Source: UBA4655 sp964585575
GTDB taxonomy: Bacteria > Planctomycetota > Planctomycetia > Pirellulales > UBA1268
Direction: 5' to 3'
Length of the DNA: 13,373 bases
Assembly (NCBI GenBank): GCA_964585575.1
Contig: CAZPEM010000094.1
Coordinates: forward strand, 1 to 13,373
Shown piece by piece: positions 8,031-13,373 of the stretch; position 1 is the first letter of the stretch, and each line of letters begins with the position of its first letter. The notes beneath the pieces are model-generated. The model made no database searches. It was not told where the DNA came from and saw only the letters and a program-made list of their open reading frames with translations. The translations under genes were made by a program, and so were the position numbers.

Positions 8031-8651
8031 GAGCCGCCCGCGGTCGGGATCATCCTCGCGGGCGGCTCGGGATCGAGGCTCGGAGGTGTCGAGAAGGCGA
8101 TGCTGCGGTTCGAGGGGCAAACCTACCTCGCGAGGGCGATCGCAGCGTTGTCACCGTGGGTCGGCGAGATCGTGGTTGTGGTGGCGGCCGGCCAGGCGAT
8201 CGACCCGGGGTCGTTCGCCACGTCGATTCCGCTTCGGGTGGTCCGCGACACGACGGCCGGGGCCGGTCCGCTTGCGGCGCTGGCCGACGGGCTGCGAGAG
8301 GCGACGCTCCACGGCGCCGCGATCGCCGTCATCGCGTCGTGCGACGTGCCGAGGCTCTCGCCCGACGTCGTGCGGTTGCTCGTCGGGTCGCTCGTGAACG
8401 CCGGCGAGGCCTGCGACTGGGTCGTCCCCGAGGTCGGCGGCCACCCGCAGGTGCTCCTCTCGGCGATCCGCACGACGGCGCTGGCGGCGATCGAGTCGCA
8501 CCTCGCCTCCGGCCGGCGGGACGTGCGGGGCATGCTCTCGAAGCTGCGAACGCGGTCGATCGACGAGGAACAGCTCCGCCGCGTCGACCCCGCGCTCGCG
8601 TCGTTTCACGACATCGACACCGCCGAAGACCTGCACTCGCTCGGCGGTTGA
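8031..8651 (+). CDS. mobA: MobA-like molybdenum cofactor guanylyltransferase, 5' end lost in gap
   Basis: The visible 206 residues cover nearly a whole MobA-type nucleotidyltransferase. MobA transfers GMP from GTP to molybdopterin to make the guanine dinucleotide form of the cofactor. The sequence shows the nucleotide-binding loop ILAGGSGSRLGGVEKAML right at the start, GPLAALADGL in the middle, the metal-binding aspartate region IASCDVPRLSPD, the GGHPQVLLS segment, and a C-terminal FHDIDTAEDL that matches the NVNTPEDL ending of E. coli MobA. Only the first few residues and the start codon are missing. The loop is SGSRLGG where E. coli MobA has KARRMGG, so a MobA-related enzyme for another cofactor nucleotide (for example MocA-like) is an alternative. 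No molybdopterin synthesis genes or molybdoenzymes are in the window. Confidence 0.83.
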   Translation, partial: EPPAVGIILAGGSGSRLGGVEKAMLRFEGQTYLARAIAALSPWVGEIVVVVAAGQAIDPGSFATSIPLRVVRDTTAGAGPLAALADGLREATLHGAAIAVIASCDVPRLSPDVVRLLVGSLVNAGEACDWVVPEVGGHPQVLLSAIRTTALAAIESHLASGRRDVRGMLSKLRTRSIDEEQLRRVDPALASFHDIDTAEDLHSLGG

Positions 8652-8675
8652 CCCCACGCGCCCCGGAAGCCCGAG

Positions 8676-8718
8676 GCGAACGTCCGGAAACGTGACACGG
8701 GCGGCCCCGAACCCAGCA
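8676..8718 (+). repeat. Dispersed intergenic element, copy B
   Basis: This is the second copy of the 43-bp element at 195-237, with six A/G differences. It fills the space between the convergent mobA and aminotransferase genes. An acgtccgg at 8680-8687 is complementary to ccggacgt at 8721-8728, so this copy can close an 8-bp stem around a long loop; copy A cannot. No T-tract follows, so I do not call a terminator. Confidence 0.55.
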
Positions 8719-8734
8719 CGCCGGACGTGCTCGC

Positions 8735-9904
8735 TCAGCCGCGGATGAACCGCTCGATCCGCGAGAGGCCGTCTTCGAGCTTCGCTTCTGACGCGGCGAA
8801 CGACATCCGGACGTGCCCTTCCGCTCCGAAGGCGCTGCCCGGTACGAGGGCGACGTGCTCCTTCTCGAGCAATTGCTCGCACCACTGCATGCTCGTGCGG
8901 GGGCCCGGGATCGCGAAGAACGCGTAAAATGCGCCGCCGATCTGCGGGAGCCGCACGCCCGGCATCGCGGCGAGCCGTGCCGCGACGAGGTCTCGACGCT
9001 TCTGGAAGGCCCTGCACATCTCGGCCACGCAATCCTGCGGACCATTGATCGCGGCGACCGCCGCGTGCTGGCTCACGCTCGACGGGTTGCTCGTTTCCTG
9101 GCTCTGGAGGTTCGCGATCGCCTTGGAGAGCGGCTCGGGCGCGATCGTCCAGCCGATCCGCCAGCCGGTCATCGAGTAGGTCTTGCTCACGCCGGCGACC
9201 ACGATCGTCCGGTCGGCGAGGCCGGGCCGCAGCGTCGGGAACGACACCGCCTTCCGTCCGTCGTAGACGAGTTGGTCGTAGATCTCGTCGGAGACGACCG
9301 ACAGGTCGGCGGCGATCGCGACGTCGGCGAGGGCCCCGAGCTCTTCCGGGGTATAGACGACGCCGGTGGGGTTGCTCGGCGAGCAGAGCAGCAGCATCCG
9401 GGTGGCCGGGGTGATCGCGGCCCGAAGCTGCTCAGGCCGCAGCTTGAAGTCGTCCTCGAGCCGTGTCGGCAGGAGCACGGGACGGCCCCCGGCGAGCTTG
9501 ATGAGCTCGGCGTAGCTCACCCAGTAGGGGGTCGGAACGATCACCTCGTCCCCCTCGTCGATCACGGCCGTGAAAACATTGTGAAGGGCATGCTTGGCCC
9601 CGTTGGAGACGACGACCTGCTGGGGCGTGACCGGAATCCCGGTTCGCTTCGTGTAGTCGGCCGCCACGGCCTTGCGGAGGTCGGGAATGCCGGCCGCGGG
9701 CGTGTATTTCGTCTTGCCAGCCCGGATCGCCGTCTCGGCGGCGCGGCAGACGTGGTTGGGCGTGGGGAAGTCGGGTTCGCCGACCGAGAGATCGACGACG
9801 TCGACGCCGTCGGCGGCCATCGCCTGGGCCCGAGCGGCCATGGCCAGGGTGGCGGAAGGCTCGAGCGCTTCCATGCGGCGAGCCAGCTTGACGCGTGTTT
9901 GCAT
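8735..9904 (-). CDS. aspC: Class I aspartate-type aminotransferase
   Basis: This 389-residue PLP-dependent aminotransferase has the layout of bacterial class I (I-beta/gamma type) aspartate aminotransferases. These interconvert aspartate and 2-oxoglutarate with oxaloacetate and glutamate, and some also accept prephenate or aromatic substrates. Motifs in order: LEPSATLAMAARAQAM and LSVGEPDFPTPNHV near the N-terminus, TKYTPAAGIPDLRKAVA, SNGAKHALHNV, CSPSNPTGVVYT, SDEIYDQLVYDG, the Schiff-base lysine in VSKTYSMTGWRIGW (K241) and HVRMSFAAS near the end. The arginine of VRMSFA is the expected carboxylate-binding residue. ATG 9904 keeps the full family N-terminus; ATG 9874 would also be possible. 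No Shine-Dalgarno precedes 9904. It is divergent from the inositol phosphate synthase gene, 75 bp away. Substrate preference cannot be read from the sequence alone. Confidence 0.9.
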   Translation of the reverse strand: MQTRVKLARRMEALEPSATLAMAARAQAMAADGVDVVDLSVGEPDFPTPNHVCRAAETAIRAGKTKYTPAAGIPDLRKAVAADYTKRTGIPVTPQQVVVSNGAKHALHNVFTAVIDEGDEVIVPTPYWVSYAELIKLAGGRPVLLPTRLEDDFKLRPEQLRAAITPATRMLLLCSPSNPTGVVYTPEELGALADVAIAADLSVVSDEIYDQLVYDGRKAVSFPTLRPGLADRTIVVAGVSKTYSMTGWRIGWTIAPEPLSKAIANLQSQETSNPSSVSQHAAVAAINGPQDCVAEMCRAFQKRRDLVAARLAAMPGVRLPQIGGAFYAFFAIPGPRTSMQWCEQLLEKEHVALVPGSAFGAEGHVRMSFAASEAKLEDGLSRIERFIRG

Positions 9905-9911
9905 GCGTTCA

Positions 9912-9938
9912 ATGATAGCACGCAGTTTCACCGTGCAA
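9912..9938 (-). promoter_or_regulatory. Possible promoter for the aminotransferase gene
   Basis: On the minus strand, TATCAT (9917-9912) lies 7 nt before the ATG at 9904, and TTGCAC (9938-9933) lies 15 nt further upstream. The predicted transcription start falls at the start codon, which suggests a leaderless mRNA and agrees with the lack of a ribosome binding site. The 15-nt spacer is shorter than usual and the -35 match is only partial. Confidence 0.35.
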
Positions 9939-9979
9939 GCGGCGAGTTCGAGGCTGCCGCCAGAGGATTTCCCACCCCC

Positions 9980-11200
9980 ATGCCCCAAGACCGCGTTGGC
10001 GTCTGGCTCGTCGGAGCCAAGGGGGGCGTTGCCACCACCATGATGACGGGGCTCGCTGCGCTCGCTCGCGGCGCGATCGACCCGGTCGGGCTGGTGACGG
10101 CCCTCGATCCGTTCCCTTCCCTGGGGCTCGTCGGCTTCGGCGACCTTGTCGTCGGTGGACACGACATACGGTCCGGCAGCCTGCTCGACGAGGCCCGGTC
10201 GATGTGGACCACGAGTCGAGCGATCCGGCCCGACCTGATCGAGGACGCAGCCGATTACTTCGCGGCCGTCGAGGCCCGGCTGCGGCCCGGCACCGTCGTC
10301 GCCAGCGGCGACAAGATCCGTGAGCTCGCCGACGAGGCGGTCGCCGCCCACGTCGAGTCGCCTCGGGCGGCCATCGACCGCATCCGGGACGATATCGTCG
10401 CGTTCGCCGCCGCGGAGCGGCTCTCGCGGGTCGTCGTGGTGAACGTCGCCTCGACGGAGCCGCCCCCCTCGAGGCCGATTCCGAGGGAATACGCCGAGCT
10501 CGCGCCGCTGCTGGACGACGACGCGGCCTGCCCGCTGCCGTCGAGCAGCCTGTACGCGCTGGCCGCCTTCGAGGCGGGAGCGTCGTTCGTCAACTTCACT
10601 CCCTCTGCCGGTTCCACGCCCCAGGCTCTTCAGGAGGCGGCGGAGCGGCATGGCGTGCCCCACGCGGGCTGCGACGGCAAGACCGGTGAAACGTTGCTCA
10701 AGAGCGTGCTTGCACCGATGTTCGCAGCCCGGAACCTCGAGGTCATGAGCTGGGTCGGCCACAACATCTTCGGCAACATGGACGGGAAGGTGCTCGATGA
10801 TCCACGGAACAAGGCCGCGAAGGTGAAGAGCAAGGACCACCTGCTCTCTCAGATCCTGGGCTACCCGCCGCAGACCCATGTCTCGATCGAATACATCCGC
10901 AGCCTCGGCGACTGGAAGACCGCCTGGGACCACGTCCATTTTCGCGGGTTCCTCGGAACGCCCATGACGTTTCAGTTCACCTGGCAGGGTTGTGATTCGA
11001 TCCTCGCCGCGCCGCTCGTGATCGATCTGGTGCGGTTGGTGGAACGGGCGCATCGCTCCGGTGACCGCGGCGTGCTCGAATGGCTCGCGTGTTTCTTCAA
11101 GAGCCCCATCAACGTGAACGAGCAAAACTTCGCGAAGCAGGTCTCGATGCTCGACGAGTGGGCGAGGTCGTCGAGCGATTCTTTCCGAAATGTCCCTTGA
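9980..11200 (+). CDS. ino1: Inositol-3-phosphate synthase
   Basis: This 406-residue NAD-dependent lyase converts glucose 6-phosphate to 1L-myo-inositol 3-phosphate, the entry step for inositol lipids and inositol-based solutes. The glycine-rich NAD loop GAKGGVATT is at residues 12-20, and NVASTEPP starts at N155. The signature regions follow: NFTPSAGSTPQALQEAAE, CDGKTGETLLKSVLAPMF, GHNIFGNMDGKVLDDPRNKAAK, and FLGTPMTFQFTWQGCDSILAAPLVIDL near the C-terminus. The conserved lysines of GKTGETLLK and NKAAKVKSKDHL are present, so the enzyme looks intact. ATG 9980 directly precedes the Rossmann fold; an AGAGGA about 12 nt upstream is a weak ribosome binding site. It is a single gene divergent from the aminotransferase. 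Genes for inositol monophosphatase or phosphatidylinositol synthase are not in the window, so the downstream use of the product cannot be inferred. Confidence 0.92.
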   Translation: MPQDRVGVWLVGAKGGVATTMMTGLAALARGAIDPVGLVTALDPFPSLGLVGFGDLVVGGHDIRSGSLLDEARSMWTTSRAIRPDLIEDAADYFAAVEARLRPGTVVASGDKIRELADEAVAAHVESPRAAIDRIRDDIVAFAAAERLSRVVVVNVASTEPPPSRPIPREYAELAPLLDDDAACPLPSSSLYALAAFEAGASFVNFTPSAGSTPQALQEAAERHGVPHAGCDGKTGETLLKSVLAPMFAARNLEVMSWVGHNIFGNMDGKVLDDPRNKAAKVKSKDHLLSQILGYPPQTHVSIEYIRSLGDWKTAWDHVHFRGFLGTPMTFQFTWQGCDSILAAPLVIDLVRLVERAHRSGDRGVLEWLACFFKSPINVNEQNFAKQVSMLDEWARSSSDSFRNVP

Positions 11201-11250
11201 CAATTCGGCACCGCATACGCCACAGTGCGAACCATGTTGATTCGAAGCGC

Positions 11251-11299
11251 CGCTCGTCGATGATGCTTCGATGGTTCTCGTGATGCATCTCGACGAGCG
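11251..11299. other. Bulged 15-bp inverted repeat downstream of ino1
   Basis: The arm 11251-11266 (cgctcgtcgatgatgc) pairs with 11285-11299 (gcatctcgacgagcg) with a single unpaired T at 11261, around an 18-nt loop. It lies about 50 nt after the ino1 stop. There is no T-tract, so it is not a standard intrinsic terminator. It could protect the ino1 mRNA 3' end or be part of a small RNA. Confidence 0.45.
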
Positions 11300-11306
11300 C
11301 ATCTGG

Positions 11307-11516
11307 ACGATTCCAGGTGCCACAGGCGCGGGCAACGGATGCTGCGAACGTGTCACGGTTANNNNNNNNNNNNNNNNNNNNNNNNNNNNNNNNNNNNNNN
11401 NNNNNNNNNNNNNNNNNNNNNNNNNNNNNNNNNNNNNNNNNNNNNNNNNNNNNNNNNNNNNACGATTCCAGGTGCCACAGGCGCGGGCAACGGATGCTGC
11501 GAACGTGTCACGGTTA
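11307..11516. repeat. 55-bp exact duplication flanking a 100-N gap
   Basis: The left copy (11307-11361) and right copy (11462-11516) are identical over 55 bases, starting acgattccagg and ending gtcacggtta, with exactly 100 N (11362-11461) between them. Because the left copy ends exactly at the gap and the right copy starts exactly after it, this is most simply one 55-base locus at the overlapping ends of two contigs, not a biological repeat. If so, 11361 is directly followed by 11517. Confidence 0.85.
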
Positions 11517-11663
11517 ATGACGGTGCCACGGTCAGAGAATGACGGGGGTGGTGTCGCGGTCGCTCCATTTGGGGGCAGTTCTCTGCAGCAACACTTCATG
11601 CGGCGGTCGCCAGGGATGTGCCGCTCTTTTTCGCAGGCAGAGGGGGAAGAAAGCCATTTTTTC

Positions 11664-11682
11664 GCGGCGAATCCGCTTTTTT
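11664..11682 (+). terminator. Weak terminator-like stem with T6
   Basis: GCGG (11664-11667) and CCGC (11673-11676) form a 4-bp stem around cgaat, followed immediately by six T. Another T6 precedes it. The stem is short for an intrinsic terminator, and no gene ends nearby except ino1, more than 450 nt upstream. It might end a non-coding transcript. Confidence 0.25.
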
Positions 11683-11790
11683 CAGCGTTGATTCATCCGC
11701 ATCCGTTCATCTCGAGATTCAGTGATTCGTGGCCGGCCCGGTCGGGGCGAGCACGGATCGTTTCGCCATCGTCGTCCGATCCCTCTCGAA

Positions 11791-11833
11791 GAGCGCCCGG
11801 GGGATCGGATGTGTGTTGTGAGTTCGGGCGCTC
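11791..11833 (+). promoter_or_regulatory. 5' hairpin directly upstream of the poly-lysine ORF
   Basis: GAGCGCCCG (11791-11799) is perfectly complementary to CGGGCGCTC (11825-11833), with two further possible G-U pairs inside the stem. The hairpin ends 5 nt before the AAGGAG ribosome binding site at 11839-11844. That position suits a 5' UTR element that keeps the ribosome site exposed, stabilises the mRNA or regulates translation. No known riboswitch class is recognisable. Confidence 0.4.
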
Positions 11834-11852
11834 GTGGCAAGGAGCCATTACC

Positions 11853-11915
11853 ATGGCGAAGAAGAAGAAGAAGGCTGCCAAGAAGGTCGCCAAGAAGAAG
11901 AAGGCCCGCAAGTAG
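11853..11915 (+). CDS. 20-residue poly-lysine peptide
   Basis: The ORF encodes MAKKKKKAAKKVAKKKKARK: 12 Lys, 1 Arg, 5 Ala, 1 Val and the initiator Met, with a charge near +13. It is preceded by AAGGAG at 11839-11844, 8 nt before the ATG, the best ribosome binding site in the window, and it ends with TAG. Every lysine codon is AAG, in line with genomic GC bias. The composition resembles the lysine/alanine tails of histone H1-like bacterial proteins, so binding to nucleic acid is a reasonable guess, but I know of no described family of this size. It is an isolated unit: a hairpin lies just upstream, and a hairpin and a strong terminator lie downstream. It is too short for conservation to be judged from one genome; the alternative is a chance ORF in an RNA gene. 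Confidence 0.6.
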   Translation: MAKKKKKAAKKVAKKKKARK

Positions 11916-11922
11916 TCCTTCT

Positions 11923-11942
11923 CCCGGCCACTCGTGGCCGGG
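11923..11942 (+). other. Short hairpin after the poly-lysine ORF
   Basis: CCCGGCCA (11923-11930) and TGGCCGGG (11935-11942) form a perfect 8-bp stem capped by a CTCG tetraloop, 7 nt after the stop codon of the mini-ORF. No T-run follows. It is probably an mRNA structure in the same transcript as the terminator at 12002. Confidence 0.45.
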
Positions 11943-12001
11943 GCACCTGGCGTGACCGCCTTCGGGCACACCCAGGGTTCTCTCACGCGTTCAGACGAGA
12001 A

Positions 12002-12045
12002 AGGCCGGCCCGGGCCCTTGGGCGCCCGGGCCGGCCTAATTTTTT
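12002..12045 (+). terminator. Strong intrinsic terminator
   Basis: Fourteen perfectly paired bases (12002-12015, aggccggcccgggc, with 12024-12037) enclose an 8-nt loop and are followed by AA and six T (12040-12045). This is the strongest terminator in the window. It ends the poly-lysine transcript and separates it from the methyltransferase gene, which must have its own promoter or receive read-through. Confidence 0.9.
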
Positions 12046-12145
12046 GAACGGGGTACTTCTTTGGGGCGGGGCTATTCCAGGGTACCCTCTTCTGCGCATC
12101 CCCCTTATCTTTCCAGGCGGTCCGGTGGACGGCGGGAGACACCCG

Positions 12146-13246
12146 GTGACGACCCATCCAAAGACTCCCGCGCCGCCCAGACGCGGCGACCACCTTCTCG
12201 TGGCGGTGAAGCCGGGCGCCGAGGCGGCGCTGTTGGAGCGTCAACAGGTGATCCTGCCCGAACTCGCGAGGGCGGCCTGGCGAAAGGGGATCGTGACCTT
12301 CCGTTTGCCGCCGGGATTCGACCCACCCGACGACTTCTTCCCCGAGCTCTTCATGGCCCAGGCCGTCATCCGCTCGTTGGGCCAGGCCGTGGGAGCATCC
12401 ATCGACGCGCTGGCCGACGCCGCCGTGGCGATCGCCGGCAGGGGGCCGTGGGATGCCGTTCACGTCTGGTGCCGCGAGCCCTTCGTCGCGGATCGATCCG
12501 CCGACGCCGGGGCCGGCGACACTGAGAAGGAAGCGGCGGAGGCGATTCGACGCCGCATCGAACGGACATCCCGGGACCTCGCCACGGCGGACGACACGCT
12601 GCCCGGCGACCTCGTCTTCGACTGCGTCATCGATTCGCCGAATCGATGGTGGATCGGATGGCACCGCGGCCTGACGCCGGTGAGTTGCAGGCCCGGCGGC
12701 ATGCATCCGCTTCGCGAGGCGGCCGGGAAGGTCTCGCGGGCATGGCTGAAGCTCGACGAGGCGATCGTCACCTCGGGCGTCCGTCTTGCCGCCGGCGAAC
12801 GGGCCTGCGAAATCGGCGCCTCGCCCGGCGGTGCCTGCCAGCGTCTGCTCGAGGCCGGGCTTCGCGTGGTCGGGATCGACCCCGCGCTCGTGGATCCGAG
12901 GGTCGCGGAGCATCCGCGATTCGAGCAGTGGCGTATGCGTGCCCGCGACGTGAAGCTCAAGGCCTTCCGCGGCTTCGACTGGTTCGTCGCCGACATGAAC
13001 ATCGACCCGACGAGCACGATGGAATCGCTCGGAAGGATCCTCACGGCGCAGGGCGTCCGGCCGAAGGGCGTCATCGCCACGCTCAAGCTGCCCGACTGGT
13101 CGCGTGCAGCCGAGATCCCCGGCTGGCTCGATCGCTTCCGGGAGTGGGGGCAGACGCCGGTCATGGCCCGCCAACTCTCGACCGGCGGCCGGGAAGTCTG
13201 CGTCGTGACGCAGCGACATCCTGGAAGCCCGAGCCGCAAGCCGTAA
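12146..13246 (+). CDS. rlmM: RlmM/FtsJ-like 23S rRNA 2'-O-ribose methyltransferase
   Basis: This 366-residue product has the length and two-part layout of RlmM, which 2'-O-methylates C2498 of 23S rRNA using S-adenosylmethionine. An N-terminal half (about 1-185, including MAQAVIRSLGQAVG) precedes a Rossmann RrmJ/FtsJ domain. There the SAM motif is GASPGG (224-229), and the catalytic K-D-K-E tetrad is intact: K202 in SRAWLKLDEA, D283 in FVADMN, K314 in ATLKLPDW and E350 in GGREVCVVTQR. I chose the GTG at 12146 because GGGAG (12134-12138) lies 7 nt upstream and the frame has no ATG before conserved sequence. The GTG start is the only non-ATG start I favour in the window. It follows the strong terminator by about 100 nt, so it is a separate transcription unit. 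I am sure of an FtsJ-type RNA methyltransferase and less sure that the target is exactly C2498. Confidence 0.85.
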   Translation: MTTHPKTPAPPRRGDHLLVAVKPGAEAALLERQQVILPELARAAWRKGIVTFRLPPGFDPPDDFFPELFMAQAVIRSLGQAVGASIDALADAAVAIAGRGPWDAVHVWCREPFVADRSADAGAGDTEKEAAEAIRRRIERTSRDLATADDTLPGDLVFDCVIDSPNRWWIGWHRGLTPVSCRPGGMHPLREAAGKVSRAWLKLDEAIVTSGVRLAAGERACEIGASPGGACQRLLEAGLRVVGIDPALVDPRVAEHPRFEQWRMRARDVKLKAFRGFDWFVADMNIDPTSTMESLGRILTAQGVRPKGVIATLKLPDWSRAAEIPGWLDRFREWGQTPVMARQLSTGGREVCVVTQRHPGSPSRKP

Positions 13247-13373
13247 GCCCGCTCGTGCGAAGCAACCTCGCGGGGCTCCGGGCTTCTCGTAGGCACTTTG
13301 ATGCTGAACGCCGGGGGGGCGGACGCGGAGGAGCCTCAGGCGTATCCTCGCCGAAGCGACGGAGTGTCTGCTC
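13247..13373. other. Trailing intergenic sequence
   Basis: I see no gene in the last 127 bases. A cgggcttc at 13279-13286 can pair with gaagcccg at 13224-13231, which lies inside the end of the methyltransferase gene; the loop would be about 47 nt and there is no T-run, so it is at most a weak 3' structure. The gaagcccgag text also resembles the flank of the dispersed element at 8676. Confidence 0.4.

Larger units (their letters stand above)
11201..11852. other. Long intergenic region with hairpins, a gap and T-tracts
   Basis: I find no convincing gene over these roughly 650 bases (about 500 after merging the duplicated 55 bp). The region holds a bulged hairpin at 11251-11299, the gap with duplicated flanks, two imperfect tandem motifs (gtgtcacggttaatgacg at 11505-11522 and a related gtgccacggt...aatgacg at 11524-11545), a T-rich stretch at 11630-11690 and a hairpin just before the poly-lysine ORF. 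The T-tracts are unlike the GC-rich surroundings. Confidence 0.6.

Noticed and set aside
1787..8695. A single plus-strand open frame of 2302 codons
   Set aside because: It is open only because GC-rich sequence has few stops and the N runs are read through. It holds the real FMO at its start, then runs antisense to the AsmA-like gene with Arg/Gly-rich, domain-free sequence.
11197..11202. TTGACA as a -35 box at the end of ino1
   Set aside because: No acceptable -10 hexamer lies 16-18 nt downstream, and the site overlaps the ino1 stop codon region.
11307..11516. Transposon-like direct repeats
   Set aside because: The copies stop exactly at the N run and have the same 55-base length as at the other gap, which fits contig overlap better than a mobile element.
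8735..11599. Minus-strand frame of 954 codons as a fused aminotransferase
   Set aside because: Upstream of 9904 it is antisense to ino1 and crosses a gap. Conserved aminotransferase sequence begins at the ATG at 9904.
12079..12088. Palindrome agggtaccct upstream of rlmM as an operator
   Set aside because: A single 10-bp palindrome of this type is weak evidence, and there is no recognisable promoter around it to place it.

Overview
The window looks like a piece of a high-GC bacterial draft scaffold, most likely from a planctomycete. That assignment is an inference from several things: strong G/C third-position bias, a very long AsmA-like envelope protein, a small conserved protein whose WWHAIMHRREGDF-type motif I associate with planctomycetes and verrucomicrobia, an inositol-3-phosphate synthase, and lysine-rich peptides written entirely with AAG codons. 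No rRNA, tRNA, CRISPR array, phage gene or insertion sequence is visible. Three runs of exactly 100 N (3394-3493, 7931-8030, 11362-11461) are scaffolding gaps. At two of them (3394 and 11362) the last 55 bases on the left are identical to the first 55 bases on the right, so these are probably unmerged contig overlaps and not missing DNA. The middle gap has no such overlap and cuts two genes.

Layout. Positions 1-268 hold no gene but carry one copy of a dispersed intergenic element and a possible -10 box. On the plus strand follow an EVE-domain protein (269-736), a BioF-type 8-amino-7-oxononanoate synthase (741-1982) and a flavin-containing monooxygenase (1979-3624). They are packed like an operon, with a 4-nt gap and then a 4-nt ATGA overlap. 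A giant AsmA-like membrane-anchored protein (7444 down to 3327) runs convergently on the minus strand. The FMO and AsmA genes overlap tail to tail, and a 21-bp tandem repeat array (3339-3598) lies in the overlap and encodes the C-terminal tails of both proteins.

Downstream of a short divergent region with an 11-bp inverted repeat lie a small conserved protein of unknown function (7611 into the gap) and a MobA-like molybdenum cofactor guanylyltransferase (out of the gap to 8651). Next come a class I aspartate-type aminotransferase (minus, 9904-8735) and, divergently, inositol-3-phosphate synthase (9980-11200). About 650 bp without a conventional gene follow (about 500 bp if the 55-bp overlap is merged). 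At its end is a compact unit: hairpin, strong Shine-Dalgarno, a 20-residue poly-lysine ORF (11853-11915), a second hairpin and a very strong intrinsic terminator (12002-12045). The window closes with an RlmM/FtsJ-like 23S rRNA 2'-O-methyltransferase (GTG start at 12146, end 13246) with an intact K-D-K-E tetrad.

Most genes are housekeeping or cofactor metabolism: biotin, molybdenum cofactor, amino acid and inositol synthesis, and rRNA modification. The points most worth a second look are the antisense-coding repeat array, the self-contained poly-lysine mini-gene, the tight pairing of a BioF-family enzyme with an FMO, and the assembly signature at two gaps.
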